Positions 31,136 to 42,354 of a stretch of DNA of 64,000 nucleotides are shown here, one piece after another (positions within the stretch are counted from its first letter, which is position 1; each line of letters starts with the position of its first letter). The notes under the pieces are model-generated. The model was not told the DNA's origin. It made no database searches and saw nothing but the letters and a program-made list of their open reading frames with translations. The stretch is from Nothophaeocryptopus gaeumannii (taxonomy: Eukaryota; Ascomycota; Dothideomycetes; Mycosphaerellales; Mycosphaerellaceae), in the NCBI GenBank assembly GCA_031771865.1, contig JASISA010000036.1:1178001-1242000 (forward strand), written 5' to 3'. A program made the translations under genes and the position numbers.

Positions 31136-32937
31136 CTAAGTGCTCTTGCCGGTGAGACGCTGTCTTTCCCCATCATCGTCATCATCGTCGCTGAACTTGT
31201 CTTCATCGCCAACAGCAAAGATGGTCTCCCCGTCCAGCGATTCCCTTGGCAGCGGTGCTGGCTTCGTGGGAATCGGAGCAGGAAGAGGAGACGCGTCTCT
31301 ATGAGCATTGCTGGAGCCTCCCCTTGGCGCATCATACGGCGGCGGAGGCTTGTTTCCGTCACTCCCGATGGCTTCCAGGTCGTCATCCATGTCCATGGAG
31401 TCGCGGATGGAAGCGATCTCAAAGCCGTCGTCGTCTTGTGCAATCTGCAAAGGCATGTTAGGATCTCACTTCCTCGTGGCCGATGCGTAACTCACCTCAT
31501 CCGACATGGCGAATCGCCTGTTGTTCGCCGTCGGCCGCCACACATATGCGACAAAGGCGACGTCGAAGAAATACACCAGATTGAGCCATCCATCCAGAAT
31601 GAACCATCTGCTCTGCCAGTGATTGGGCACAAAGTCGGCATTGCTCTGTCCCGCGAACGTCCAGCTGTTCACGAAGAAGAATGCGAAGATGACAACGATG
31701 CTGATGAGAATGCACCACCAGAGCTTCCTATACATCCCAGCTTTGATCGTCTGCTTCCGTTCCATCAGATCCTTCATCGTGTAGTTCAAGCTGTTCAGTG
31801 TCCAGATGTAGAAGGCAGTCAAGGTTCCCGCCAGTGGCAGAACAACCAACAGCACTAGAGGACCAGCGTTTTCGGGCGTGACTGCAAGGGAGGCAATCGC
31901 GTAGATGACACCAAAGACGAAATGTGTGATGGCCAACCATCGTACGTAGATCATCGTCTTGCCAAGGGTAGGCTTGACAACGCCGTAGCCCATGCAGACG
32001 ATCAGTAAAAGGAAGAATGAGAAGCTGTTCCGGGCAGCGCTCAGGATCGAGACGATGATTAGAAGGGCTTTCGCGCCCACGTTCAGACCGTGTCGATTCT
32101 GGTAGTCGTAGAACAGCCAAGTCATAAACATCTCGATCACGAGGAAGCAAAGGATTGCGGTGATGTAGTTCTGGACTGCCAAGATGTCGCTTCGGTTCAT
32201 CCAGTACAGAACGCCCCAACCCATGGCAAGGAAGGCATAAACAATGGTGACAGCGGCATAGAATGGTAGCTTAGCAATCTGCGCTGCGGGCAGCTCTCCG
32301 AAGGCGTTCCTGAACTCAACGATGCCAGTGTATTCCGCAGTGGTGTATCCTGCTGAGCTTACGCAGTAATAACCTGTCCGCTTGATGGGGTAGTTGACAG
32401 CTTCGGGGCTTTTGAGGTGAATAGATTCGGATCGTATTAGTAGGTTTGACGCTTCGGTTGCATTTGATGCGAGAAGGAATGAGCCGATGTCGGCTTCTTC
32501 ACAAAGCTGCTTGTTCACAGCACTCTCATCGCAAAGGTATAGGTCCTGGTCGCCAGTCAGTCGGCCCTTTTGTATTCCAGTCTCCGTCACGCACCTCTTC
32601 TGGATTGTCGGGGCTCTTTATCCCGATCAAGGGCCTGTCTCTCCATTCGAAGATGACAAGACTAACAACCGGGTCTTCGGTCTCGGGGATGTCGTTTGGT
32701 GGTATGAACTTGACCAGTATAAAAGGGTCGATGGCGCCGCCCCAGCTCTTGCGCGAGTACATGCCAGAGCAGACTTGTCGGCTGCTATCCTTTTGGTCCT
32801 GTATTCTCACTCAGTATTCGTCTTCACCTTCATCCAACCATTCCGCGAGGCATGCCACATACGATCTTCATCTCCGCTGCTAGAGCTCCGGAGAGCCGTA
32901 GCAGCAGGAGCGCCGCCAGCTGGATCCAGCCCTTCAT
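31136..32937 (-). CDS. PTM1: GOST-family seven-TM protein, PTM1/GPR107-like
   Basis: Exons 32937-32863, 32798-32595, 32545-31496 and 31444-31136 (545 residues), all phase 0 with GT/AG ends. A signal peptide (MKGWIQLAALLLLRLSGALA) leads a lumenal domain with the family signature QVCSGMYSRKSWGGAIDPFI and a cysteine-containing YLCDES segment. Seven membrane helices follow (from FYAAVTIVYAFLAMGWGVLY to FILDGWLNLVYFFDVAFVAY), with the typical WRPTANNRRFAMSDEIAQDD junction into a cytosolic acidic tail. GOST proteins (yeast PTM1, human GPR107/108, TMEM87) sit in Golgi/endosomal membranes and help trafficking of membrane proteins. The last intron falls exactly after AMSDE, and without it a wrong tail (VSYASATRK) would result. 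Identification is firm at family level; the exact cargo role is unknown. Confidence 0.92.
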
Positions 32938-33684
32938 TGTCTCTCCCTGCTCTTGTCAATGCTGCAAAGGGTATCAATCAATGTAACAACGATCGATGTT
33001 GCGCAGCCTTCGGGGGTTGAATCGTGCAGCGGAAGCTTGAGCTTGCGTGTTAGGAGTGAGGCTCGCCTGAGGCTCTCATGCGGATGATGCCGGGCTGAAT
33101 CAGAAATCACGCTTCAGCTCTTCAATGCCATTGATGACTGGGCTTCCTTCTTTGTTCTCACACATGGACATCAATCAAACACCCAATCCCGAATCCCGAG
33201 AACGATCAGACAAACATGGAGAGACGAGCTGCAACAAGCGCATGCAGCTCTGCGCCTCACGTCGAGACCCTCTCCACCCTCTTTCACAAGCAACATGCCG
33301 ATCTGTGGCGTCTGCACAGCCACTCGACAGCTCAGTATGACATCGATCAAGCGAATTGAATTCGTTGGAGCAGGAAAACTTGATCGGGTGACACCAAAAC
33401 TCCATGTCTACCCATCTATAAGACCAAGCTATCGCGGTCGCGCTTGCTCTGCTTGACTGTACACCACTCGTTCTGAAGAAGCCACGCCTTGTTCCAGAAT
33501 TGGATGACGCCCATCTTGACGCCCGTTTCAGGTTGCCGTTAAAACGAGACCCGCATTCCAACCAACCACATACCATCACAGAAGATCGCATTCACGACTG
33601 CATAAATACCCAAGCCGGTCCTCCATTTCTTGATAGAGCATACAAACCACAAACGAACATCCATACCGAAACACCACCGCAACC
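32938..33684. promoter_or_regulatory. divergent promoter region between PTM1 and the DUF4112 gene
   Basis: About 0.75 kb between genes transcribed away from each other. Nothing else seen; frames 33175-33591 (-) and 33500-33739 (+) have no domains. Confidence 0.4.
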
Positions 33685-34595
33685 ATGGCAGCACCCGTGG
33701 CCAAATATGCCGCGAACAAGATGCTCAAGAGGCACATGAAGCAATTCGAGGACAAGAAAGTCGAGAATGGTGATGTGAGTACAGAACTGTATACCTTTCG
33801 CCATAGCCCGTTTGCTGACAGTTCCAGGACCCATACTTCGCCCTCATCGAAGACCCTCGCAAGCCCGGCAAATTCAAGAAGGTCAAGAAACAAGTCCCAG
33901 ACTACATCCCCGAACACGACGGCGAAATTCTTGCCGCCGTGCGTCGACGCGCCTACCGCCTAGACTGCTCGCTCTTCAATCTCTTCGGCATTCGATTCGG
34001 ATGGGAGGCCGTCATCGGTCTGATCCCAGCAGCAGGAGACGCGATCGGCGCGCTCATGGCACTCATGATCGTGCGCAAGTGCATGCAAGTTGATGGAGGA
34101 CTGGACAACACAATCAAGATCCGCATGTTGATCAACATCATACTCGACTTCCTGGTCGGTCTGGTCCCAATCATTGGTGATCTGGCGGATGCTGCGTTCA
34201 AGTGCAATACCAAGAACTTGCGTTTGCTGGAGACACATCTGGATAAGAAGTACAAGCCCGATCGCCTGCGCAGAGATGATCGCGACGTGGCTGGCGTCGA
34301 CCAGGAGGAAAGAAGATCGAACAGGAAGTCTGGTATCTACATGCCAAACGATCCACCACCTGCCACCGCGTTCGAAGATGATAGCGACTCGGAAGAAGAG
34401 CGTAGGCGCATCGCCGAGCAGCAGTCTGAGCGCGTGCAGGAGCCAAGACCGACCACAGCGCCCGAGGACAAACGCGGAGGATGGTTCTCTGGAAGCAAGC
34501 GCAGTCAAGGCAGCCGTCGCGACCGTGATCGTAGAGTGGATACGCAGATGAGACAGCAGCCTGGCCGTCAGGAGACTGGAAGTGTTCGAGCCTGA
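33685..34595 (+). CDS. DUF4112 protein
   Basis: Exons 33685-33774 and 33828-34595 (285 residues). The intron starts GTGAGT, has CTGAC and ends TTCCAG, phase 0, joining KKVENGD to DPYFALIEDPRKPGK. The DUF4112 core (about residues 70-165) is clear: ILAAVRRRAYRLDCSLFNLF, GIRFGWEAVIGLIPAAGDAIG, ALMIVRKCMQVDGG, ILDFLVGLVPIIGDLADAAF. Its two GLxPxxGD loops between hydrophobic segments suggest a small membrane-embedded domain. The C-terminal 110 residues are charged and disordered (EDDSDSEEERRRIAEQQSE, then Arg/Ser-rich). The biochemical function of this family is not known to me. Confidence 0.88.
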
Positions 34596-34814
34596 GCGTT
34601 GAGGTCTTCCACCAAGCTTAATGACATTTGAACACAGTCATGCAGCGCAGGGCGTTCAGGCTGAAATGGAGCTTCATATTTTGTTGCAGCGATTCGATAC
34701 CCAACAAGCAACCTCGACCGTAGCTAAACCGGAAAGGTACACTTTAATCAACGTCTTTGATCTTGAGCTCTTCCGTTTACTTCGTATACTTTACCTGCAC
34801 ATCTACTCGTTCCT

Positions 34815-35826
34815 TTAGTACGTCCCCGGCAACTGACTCAACCGCCCCCCATCAGTCAAAAGCATCTCCCCATTCAAATACCCACCCGCCCGACTCGCCA
34901 TGAACAGAACAGTGCCCGCAAAATCCTCTTCTGACCCCGTCCTCTCCGCCGGAGAATTCGTCTTCTCCATAACATGTGCTCCCTCATACGCCCCAGTCCC
35001 TTCATACTTATTCAAAGATTTCGTCTGCCCCTCCGTCATTTCTGAAGGATAGAGTCCTGGTGCAATGACGTTTGCTCGAATGTGATAGCCGAGTTGGCTG
35101 AAACTTGTCGAGAGCATTTTTACCAGGTGTGTCACGGCGGCTTTGGAGGTGGAGTAGGCGAAGCTGTGGGCTAAGTAGCGAGAGAAGCCTGCTACGGAAG
35201 AGGTGACGAGGATTTGACTGTCCTGGAAAACGTTCTTTTGCTTGTTTCCCGCATCGAGGAGGTCAAGGAAAGCGATGGCTGTGTAGAAGACGCCTGAATT
35301 GTTGATATGTAAAGTCTTGGTGAAATCGTCGATGTTGTCTTTGAAGCAATGGTCCTGAAATTCTTTTATGGATGGTTGGTTGCCACCTTTGATCAAGGAG
35401 GAATGGTTGGGACCGGAGACGCCTGCATTGGCGAAGAGGAGGTTTATATAGCCTTGTTCTTCGCGGACTTGGGAGGCGATCTTTTGGAGGGAGGTCTTGT
35501 CTGTCACGTCGCCGACGATTGGTTTGATGGTGCCGTTGATGCCGGTTTTGGCGGCGGCTGTGAGGGTATTTTCGCGGCGCCCAACAATGTAGACTGCTTT
35601 GGCTCCGTTGGCGTCCAGGGCTCGGGCGGCGTAGAGGCCTAGGCCGCTGCCTCCTCCGCTGGGGAGGTGTTAGGATTGTGGTCTTGGATGGGTGAATTGG
35701 CTTGACTTACGTGATGACGGCAACGAGGCCATTGACGTTGAACTGTTGAAGCCAGTCAATGTTCATTCTCTATTTGAGGCGATTCACAGATTCACTCACG
35801 AGGTCGTTGATCTTGTTGGTAGGCAT
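34815..35826 (-). CDS. short-chain dehydrogenase/reductase
   Basis: Exons 35826-35800, 35742-35711 and 35658-34815 (300 residues), phases 0 and 2. The cofactor motif TGGGSGLG is rebuilt across the second intron (AC|C GGA), followed by DANGAKAVYIVGRR with a basic residue pair after the second strand, which favours NADP(H). Also present: LLFANAGVSG, the catalytic Ser region VTSSVAGF and the YSTSK catalytic motif, and the substrate-loop region VIAPGLYPSEM. The C-terminus ends LLTDGGRLSQLPGTY, typical of classical SDRs. It is an NAD(P)H-dependent oxidoreductase of the cytosol; substrate unknown. It is divergent to the cupin gene, with about 0.5 kb between starts. Confidence 0.88.
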
Positions 35827-36354
35827 GATGTCGGTAAGTTGGATTACTACTTCAAGGCAAGACAGCAGTATGTATCTCTTAAGAAGTAAGTTAATGTGAG
35901 ACGAGAAAAGTATGAGAAGACTTAGGGTTGGTATGTTGTCAATCATGAATACTCATCCCAGTAATGTATGCCTATCCAGTCAAGCGAGTTGGCCGATGCC
36001 CACCCGCCGAGTTTCATACATTGCGGCAGATGACGTGATACCATGGTCGGCCTTGAATGATCCTCTGTGGGGCCTCGAACCCGATACCTCGCCGACTGCG
36101 TGCTGAGAGTGTTCGCAACACATTGAGCACCGAGGACCATGTGATGGCGTGGGCATGTGAGGTTGATGCAGCTGAGAATTCGAGTGCTAGTGCGAGAAGT
36201 GAGAGACAAAATGAGTGACGCCTGAGGCAACTAGGATATCTGGTGACATAATGGTATGAGAGCCCAAAGCACATGTAGTCCATACAACAACCACATATCT
36301 CCAATTTCAAATCGGACCACCTATTCACCTCAACCTCACTTTCACAAATCAACA
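35827..36354. promoter_or_regulatory. divergent promoter region between SDR and cupin genes
   Basis: About 0.5 kb that must hold both promoters. It also contains a tRNA-like relic at 36061-36136 on the minus strand (see findings). Confidence 0.4.
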
Positions 36355-36906
36355 ATGCCACCAAAACTAACCCCTTTCAAAGACCTCAAAATCCTCACTC
36401 ACCAAATCCCCGCTCACGGCCTCACACCCAACACATCAATCCAAAACAAGCCTCTAATAATATACCGCTCTCCCTTTCCACCATCCTCATCCTCAGCATC
36501 AACAATAGAATCCCACCTCGAGTCAGTCGGCGTCGTCACTCCTCAATGGCGCTACACAATGTACTCTACCTCTCACTTCCACTCCACAACCCACGAAGTC
36601 CTAGCCATATCCTCCGGCCGCGCTCGTCTCTGTTTCGGCCATGAAGATAAACCCCAAAAGGTCGTTGAGACTGTTTCGAGAGGCGATGTAATTGTGATCC
36701 CGGCGGGTGTAGCGCATAGGTTGCTGGAGGATTTGGAGGGTGGGTTTGAGATGGTGGGATGTTATCCGAAGGAAAGTAGGCAGTGGGATATGTGTTATGG
36801 GAGGGAAGGGGAGGACGGTGAGGGGATGAGTGAGAGGATTGGTGATTTGGGTTGGTTTGAGAGGGATCCGGTTTATGGGGATGAGGGGCCTGTTTTGGGG
36901 ATTTGA
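36355..36906 (+). CDS. cupin-domain protein, YjlB type
   Basis: Single exon, 183 residues, start context ACAATGCC; the in-frame extension upstream is probably 5' UTR. The cupin core spans about residues 55-150: WRYTMYSTSHFHSTTHEVLAISSG contains the first metal-binding His cluster (HFHSTTHE), then GRARLCFG and the second motif GDVIVIPAGVAHRLLED with its His. The tail has GCYPKESRQWDM and ends with WFERDPVYGDEGPVLG, as in YjlB-like cupins. These are small metal-binding beta barrels; substrate not known. The gene switches from C-rich to G-rich coding strand at about 36,660, as also seen at 5.8 kb and 42.9 kb. Confidence 0.88.
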   Translation: MPPKLTPFKDLKILTHQIPAHGLTPNTSIQNKPLIIYRSPFPPSSSSASTIESHLESVGVVTPQWRYTMYSTSHFHSTTHEVLAISSGRARLCFGHEDKPQKVVETVSRGDVIVIPAGVAHRLLEDLEGGFEMVGCYPKESRQWDMCYGREGEDGEGMSERIGDLGWFERDPVYGDEGPVLGI

Positions 36907-37509
36907 CCGCAGTGAAGACTCTCATGCTCGAGAAGTACATTATTTAGAGGCTATGGCGATTGAGTATAAGGTTACTCTCGGCCAGTCCAAGCCAACTGAA
37001 CTCGAATATTGCTCGCGCTCTCCTCGATAACGAGTAATTTGAAGCCGCCAGCTCGGCACACGCAATTTCGAGCTTGGCTATTATGTTTGAGCAGACTGCT
37101 CTGACGAGGATGGGATCAATGCCGACTGTGAGAATTAGAGAGGCCTGTAAGGCCGGCATAAGTCATCGTGCCAAAGTTGCAGTCGCGGAATTCAAAGCTG
37201 GCCAAGGTGGAGGCAGACCCCAGAAGCATCACCAAACTCCGCTATCCAAGTGGCGGGTGATCGAGCAGAAGGCAGACGGAGGCAAAGCGTGATAGAAGTC
37301 AACTGGAGAAGTCAACTGGAGAAGTCAGCTGGTGATGAAAGGTGGTGTACGTAGCTTACAACGCCGCAAGCCTTCTCAAACACTCAATACAAATCTCGAG
37401 CGACAGCCTACTGAAGGGACCGCTCACTCCAGACTGACCTCTTTGAAAACCGCTTATGATGCTCCTTCCACGTCCTGTACTCCGGCCACGACAGTCTGCG
37501 AGTAATCTC
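36907..37509. other. intergenic between converging genes
   Basis: About 0.6 kb; no gene seen. Contains a three-copy 13-nt repeat at 37294-37332. Confidence 0.4.
37294..37332. repeat. tandem repeat, 13-nt unit x3
   Basis: The unit agaagtcaactgg occurs twice exactly, and a third time with one change (agaagtcagctgg). Intergenic. Confidence 0.85.
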
Positions 37510-40485
37510 CTATAATGTATCAAATTGTCTAATCGCTGTCTTCACCCTCTCCATCACATCCAAATTCGGATCGTTCTGCAGCGCTCTCACCGCCTGCTCG
37601 ATGCCCAGCGCCTTCAACTCTTGAGATCTTTGGCGGGCGTCCCTACGATCGCCATCTTCTTCAATCCAGGTCAAGCTGTTCACTGCCCACACGCTCATCA
37701 CTCGCACGCGATGGTCGAGATGATTGAAGTGTGGCAGCATGGCTTGTAGTAAGGGTTTCTGCGCGATGAGCATCTGGCGGTGTTTTGGGGAGGCATTGGC
37801 GAGATGGATGATGACATGTATTGTGCTGAGGACGAGCTCCGTTGGGTTGAAGACTTGACGACCTCCGGAGACCGAACGGGATAGGGGCATGAGCTTCGCG
37901 GTGAGCAAGTCGTAGACTTTGGCACTGCCGATTTGGTTCATGAGGTGATCGGACAACGCCGCACAGTCGTCGCCGTTGATGAGGTTCCGGATGAAGTCGA
38001 GCGCTTGCTGTTGGATGCCAGCTTCGTCCTTTCGAGAAGCGTATTCATCATTCTGCTCCATTTCTCGTATTGAGGAAAGGTACCGCTTGCTGTTAAAGGC
38101 GGGAGGAGTGGGGTTCAGAGTCGAGCGCAACTGTGACGCCTGATAGTGAGTGCTGGAGGCTTCGTCGTACAGTACCTCCCCATCCTCATCATCCTCGTCC
38201 ATCGTCTCTTCAGCCATCGGCCCGGGATCATCGACGTCCATTGATGATGGGTTCAATAGGTCCACTTGCTCACCGGCTGCATTCGGTGTACTGAGGCCAA
38301 CGCTGACACCACCGCCTCCCGGGACCGGAGCAGTCTCCCGCAACTCGCCTTGAATAATGTCCACAAGCCAGCCAGTACCGAGCTCCTCCAAAGTAGATAG
38401 CTTGATATCTTTCGGACATCCAGATACGAGATGCTTGAGAGCCCAGAGACTTGACAGCCTCAGTGCCGGAGAACTACTCCTTGCGTGGCTGACAAGCGTG
38501 GTGACGACTTTACCCTCGGAAAGATCTTCTCGCATTGGACTGAAGTCTAGCAACAGATTGCAGCACACGTCAGTAGCAGCAATTTGGACCTCGAGTGATG
38601 AATGGTTCAGCAGCTGAATGAGGGGCTTGGCAATTCCGCCGTCAATGAGGCTGGTTCGAAGGACGCTGACGCTACGAGACATGGATTGTGCCGCGCTACA
38701 GGCTGCCAAGATGACCTGCGTCGTGTTCCCGTCTTTCGGACTGACCTGAACTCGCGTTTGACTGTCACCACTAGGTGGAGGTGGAAGCGGTTTCAGTGAG
38801 TCGATGATGCAGCTAACAACGCCGGCGTCGATGACTGCCTTTCGATGCAGATCTTCTCTCGCAGTGAGAGCCTCTATCGCTTGTAGAGCACCTTCACGAC
38901 AGCGCATGGCATTGACGATTTCCGGCGGGTATGTGGCGGTGCCAGGTCGACACGAGAGCGGCGCATTCGGATCAATTGGTGTCTTCGATCTTGCGCTCCA
39001 CATGGGCTTGGCTAGCGGAACGTTATCGAAGCTTTTCTTCAAGATTGGACAGACATGTTTGATGGCGTGAGCTTCCACTGCAGCAACCTGTAGTTCTTTG
39101 CTGCTCCCGATGAGCAGAGCCAGAACGCTACACGCATGCTCTCGAATGCCTCTCAAATCTCGCTGCTCCTGAATACTCTCCGAAGCTTTGCCCTCATTCG
39201 CGGTCTTCACTAGCTCTGCAGCAAGAGGTACTGCTAACATAGCCAACTGCTTCTGTCTTTCTCGCGTCTTCTGTTGGAACTCGGACCTGTGAGAAGTACC
39301 GACAGGATCTGCGTCGATAGCATTTGCGACCAGAGACAGTAGCCTGAGAGCGGTAAGTCTCTTCAGACCATGCAAAGAGCGGGTCAGCACGAGTAGCCAG
39401 CCGCATACTGCATTCGAGTGATCGATATCGCCCACGAGGCTTGTGCTTTCCACGACTGGGCCACCTTGCTTGTTGCTTTGCAGTGATTTGAGTGCAGGAA
39501 AGCTGTTCGAAGTCGGAGTATGCGTCACGGTCTTGTAAGTCGGTATATGGAGCGGAGGGAGCAGGCTCTGATGCGGGTTCGCAAAACCGTTCTTGGCACC
39601 GAACAATGCTCGATGGTCTGTATTGTCAGCGCCCGAGCTCAGGAAGAGGTCTCGGACTGCGGGAGCGAGTATGAAACGATGTGCCCGGTAGTTCGATCCG
39701 ATAATGATGGTTGCAATCGCTGCCAATATGCTTGGGATGGCAGATTGCGATGGAGGCGTTGGGAGCTGCGAAGTATCTCTGCGATACCAAACGATCTTGT
39801 ATTCCACAGCGTGAGAGACGAGTAGTTGCGAGAGAGTGTCCAAGACGCCGCAGTTCGTGATGAGTGGTTTCGATCCCACGGCGTTGCTGTCGGGCAAGCA
39901 GGATATGATCTCTGCTACCAGTCTGAGATGCTGTCTCCCGGGCGAGCTGGAGGTGTGCTGGCGGAGTATAGTATCAAACACATCCAGGCTTCCAACATTG
40001 AAGATGGCCGACCAGAGATCATAGTCAGGAATTGGATCCTCTGCCGCAGACCAGAAAGAAGCAATCGCCTTGAGCGCTTGCAGAGTGGCAGTGATTAAGC
40101 GCGGTCCGACATCTGTCGATAGTGCCTCCACAAGTATCTTCGGAACATCGGCGGCGCATAGAGGTCTCAAGAAGGCTTGCCCGCCAGATGCCAGACTCCC
40201 AAAGATAAGTGTGGCCTGCAGTCTCAGCTCGTCATCGGAAGTCCATTCCTGATGTTGATTGAGGGCAACGCCATTGGGTTCAAGTCTCCGTTTCCCTGTG
40301 GCCTTGGTGGCGGAAGAGAGGACGTCCGCTAAAGGCTGGACGATGCCGCTTCGAACAGCTAGCTCTTTGCGCTGGTCATGGCCGACTATGGTGCTCTTCA
40401 ATTGCTTTGCCGCCTGGACCTTATGGTCGGAAGGCACAGACGGGTCGCTGAGAGTGGAAATGACATCGACGAATGAAGGGGCCAT
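37510..40485 (-). CDS. gid5: armadillo-repeat protein, GID5/VID28 (ARMC8-like)
   Basis: Single exon, 991 residues. ARM-type helical repeats fill most of the protein. The N-terminus matches ARMC8/Gid5: LKSTIVGHDQRKELAVRSGI, then LRLQATLIFGSLASGGQAF. The C-terminal ARM repeats (HFNHLDHRVRVMSVWAVNSL, then IEEDGDRRDARQRSQELKAL and ERVKTAIRQFDTL) close the solenoid. An acidic insert at about 760-790 (MAEETMDEDDEDGEVLYDE) interrupts it. Gid5 is the scaffold arm of the GID/CTLH E3 ubiquitin ligase and docks substrate receptors such as Gid4, which degrade gluconeogenic enzymes when glucose returns. The role is inferred from family. It shares a 399-bp divergent promoter with RVB2. Confidence 0.86.
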   Translation of the reverse strand: MAPSFVDVISTLSDPSVPSDHKVQAAKQLKSTIVGHDQRKELAVRSGIVQPLADVLSSATKATGKRRLEPNGVALNQHQEWTSDDELRLQATLIFGSLASGGQAFLRPLCAADVPKILVEALSTDVGPRLITATLQALKAIASFWSAAEDPIPDYDLWSAIFNVGSLDVFDTILRQHTSSSPGRQHLRLVAEIISCLPDSNAVGSKPLITNCGVLDTLSQLLVSHAVEYKIVWYRRDTSQLPTPPSQSAIPSILAAIATIIIGSNYRAHRFILAPAVRDLFLSSGADNTDHRALFGAKNGFANPHQSLLPPLHIPTYKTVTHTPTSNSFPALKSLQSNKQGGPVVESTSLVGDIDHSNAVCGWLLVLTRSLHGLKRLTALRLLSLVANAIDADPVGTSHRSEFQQKTRERQKQLAMLAVPLAAELVKTANEGKASESIQEQRDLRGIREHACSVLALLIGSSKELQVAAVEAHAIKHVCPILKKSFDNVPLAKPMWSARSKTPIDPNAPLSCRPGTATYPPEIVNAMRCREGALQAIEALTAREDLHRKAVIDAGVVSCIIDSLKPLPPPPSGDSQTRVQVSPKDGNTTQVILAACSAAQSMSRSVSVLRTSLIDGGIAKPLIQLLNHSSLEVQIAATDVCCNLLLDFSPMREDLSEGKVVTTLVSHARSSSPALRLSSLWALKHLVSGCPKDIKLSTLEELGTGWLVDIIQGELRETAPVPGGGGVSVGLSTPNAAGEQVDLLNPSSMDVDDPGPMAEETMDEDDEDGEVLYDEASSTHYQASQLRSTLNPTPPAFNSKRYLSSIREMEQNDEYASRKDEAGIQQQALDFIRNLINGDDCAALSDHLMNQIGSAKVYDLLTAKLMPLSRSVSGGRQVFNPTELVLSTIHVIIHLANASPKHRQMLIAQKPLLQAMLPHFNHLDHRVRVMSVWAVNSLTWIEEDGDRRDARQRSQELKALGIEQAVRALQNDPNLDVMERVKTAIRQFDTL

Positions 40486-40884
40486 CTCGCCGCCTCAAGA
40501 CGATATTTCAGGTGTAAATATCATCAGAATGTCTTCCAGGGCCTCCTCCAATGCAGAGCGGGTGATAACGTGTAATGTCATATGAATGTTGCGATGGCAT
40601 CGATGTATCGTGAAGGCGAGACGGCTGTCGTGTGAGACTACAAGCGTGGACAGAAGTCGCGTTCAAGATTCCCGCCACTTCATTTTCCAGCAGACACGCG
40701 TTTCGCGAGCAGAAACATCAACTGCCAGTTCTACCATTTAAGTCGACCTTCTAGTACCAACAGACTCCGATCGCAATCAGACTGTCCACCCTTCCACAGC
40801 ACCCACAGCCTTCTCAGGCCCTTCATCGCACACAGCGAGCAACTACAACAAGGAGAGCGCTCTCAGAGCGCAAACGCATTCAAG
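40486..40884. promoter_or_regulatory. divergent promoter between GID5 and RVB2
   Basis: 399 bp between two start codons on opposite strands. No specific motif assigned; pyrimidine-rich tracts precede the RVB2 start. Confidence 0.5.
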
Positions 40885-42354
40885 ATGGCGGCAGTATGGC
40901 CTTCGAATCGCATCTCGAAGACCGCAGCTGACAGATCACAGCCCATCACGACCATCTCCGACTCGAAAGAGCGACAAGGCCTTAATCTCATCGCAGCGCA
41001 TTCGCACGTTAAAGGCCTCGGCCTCGCACCGGACACTCTCACACCCAAGCCATCCGCTGGTGGTCTCGTCGGGCAACAACAAGCGCGGAAAGCTGCAGGT
41101 GTCATATTACAGCTGGTCAAGGAGGGCAAGATCGCAGGTCGCGCAGTTCTCATCTCTGGGCCACCCAGCACGGGCAAGACCGCGATCGCATTGGGTCTGA
41201 GCAAGGAGCTGGGAGAAGATGTCCCATTCACGGCACTGGCGTCTTCAGAGATTTTCAGCATGGAGATGAGCAAAACGGAAGCATTGGAACAAGCATTCCG
41301 AAAGTCCATCGCAGTACGGATTCGGGAAGAGAGCGAAGTGATTGAGGGCGAGGTGGTCGAAATTCAAATCGATCGATCCGTGACTGGCAATAACAAGAGC
41401 GGCAAGTTGACCTTGAAGACGACGGACATGGAGACGATATACGACATGGGCACCCGTATGATTGACAGCATGACGAAGGAGAAGGTGATGGCCGGCGATA
41501 TCATCAGCATAGACAAAGCGAGTGGGAGGATCACGAAGCTAGGACGCAGCTTCACCAGGAGTCGAGACTACGATGCGGTTGGCGCGGATGCCAAGTTCAT
41601 ACAATGTCCAGATGGCGAGTTGCAAGTCCGACGGGAGACAGTCCACACGGTCTCTTTGCACGAAATCGATGTCATCAACAGCCGGACACAAGGGTTTCTC
41701 GCGCTCTTTTCCGGCGACACTGGCGAGATACGGTCCGAAGTAAGAGAGCAGATAAACACGAAGGTGGCAGAGTGGAAGGAGGAGGGAAAGGCGGAGATTG
41801 TGCCTGGTGTGCTCTTTATCGATGAGGTGCACATGCTGGACATCGAATGCTTCAGCTTCATCAACCGTGCACTGGAAGACGAGCTGGCGCCAATCGTGAT
41901 CATGGCGTCGAATCGCGGGTCAACAAACATCAGAGGCACCAACTACAAAAGTCCACACGGCCTACCTCTCGACTTCTTAGACCGCGTCGCGATCATCTCA
42001 ACAAACCCTTACCAACCGGACGAGATTCGACAAATCCTAGGACTGCGAGCGACAGAAGAGGATATTGACATTTCCGCGGATGCAATGGAGCTTCTCACCA
42101 AGATCGGGTCCGAGACAGGGCTCAGATATGCCAGCAATCTCATCACGACATCGCACCTCTTGGCGCAAAAACGAAAAGCAAAGGAAGTCGAGGTGAACGA
42201 TGTCTGTCGATCATACCAGCTTTTCTACGATCCGACCAGAAGCGTAAAGTTCGTCACCGAATTCGAGAAGCGTTTCATTGGTGAGGATGGCGGCGTGACA
42301 CTGGGGGCTACTACCAATGGTGTGAGCAATGGCGATGCTATGGAAGTGTCGTAG
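40885..42354 (+). CDS. RVB2: RuvB-like AAA+ ATPase 2 (reptin)
   Basis: Single exon, 489 residues, full family length. Walker A GPPSTGKT lies at residues 92-99, Walker B LFIDEVHMLD near 310-320, sensor-1 region IVIMASNRG near 338, and the family's own DNA-binding insertion domain spans about 125-300 (VVEIQIDRSVTGNN, then ETIYDMGTRMID). The GLRYASNLITTSHLLAQKRK block is the sensor-2 region. RVB2 forms hetero-hexamers with RVB1 and serves INO80 and SWR1 chromatin remodelling, and the R2TP chaperone that assembles box C/D snoRNPs and PIKK kinases, in nucleus and cytosol. All catalytic residues are present. RVB1 is not in this window. Confidence 0.97.
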   Translation: MAAVWPSNRISKTAADRSQPITTISDSKERQGLNLIAAHSHVKGLGLAPDTLTPKPSAGGLVGQQQARKAAGVILQLVKEGKIAGRAVLISGPPSTGKTAIALGLSKELGEDVPFTALASSEIFSMEMSKTEALEQAFRKSIAVRIREESEVIEGEVVEIQIDRSVTGNNKSGKLTLKTTDMETIYDMGTRMIDSMTKEKVMAGDIISIDKASGRITKLGRSFTRSRDYDAVGADAKFIQCPDGELQVRRETVHTVSLHEIDVINSRTQGFLALFSGDTGEIRSEVREQINTKVAEWKEEGKAEIVPGVLFIDEVHMLDIECFSFINRALEDELAPIVIMASNRGSTNIRGTNYKSPHGLPLDFLDRVAIISTNPYQPDEIRQILGLRATEEDIDISADAMELLTKIGSETGLRYASNLITTSHLLAQKRKAKEVEVNDVCRSYQLFYDPTRSVKFVTEFEKRFIGEDGGVTLGATTNGVSNGDAMEVS

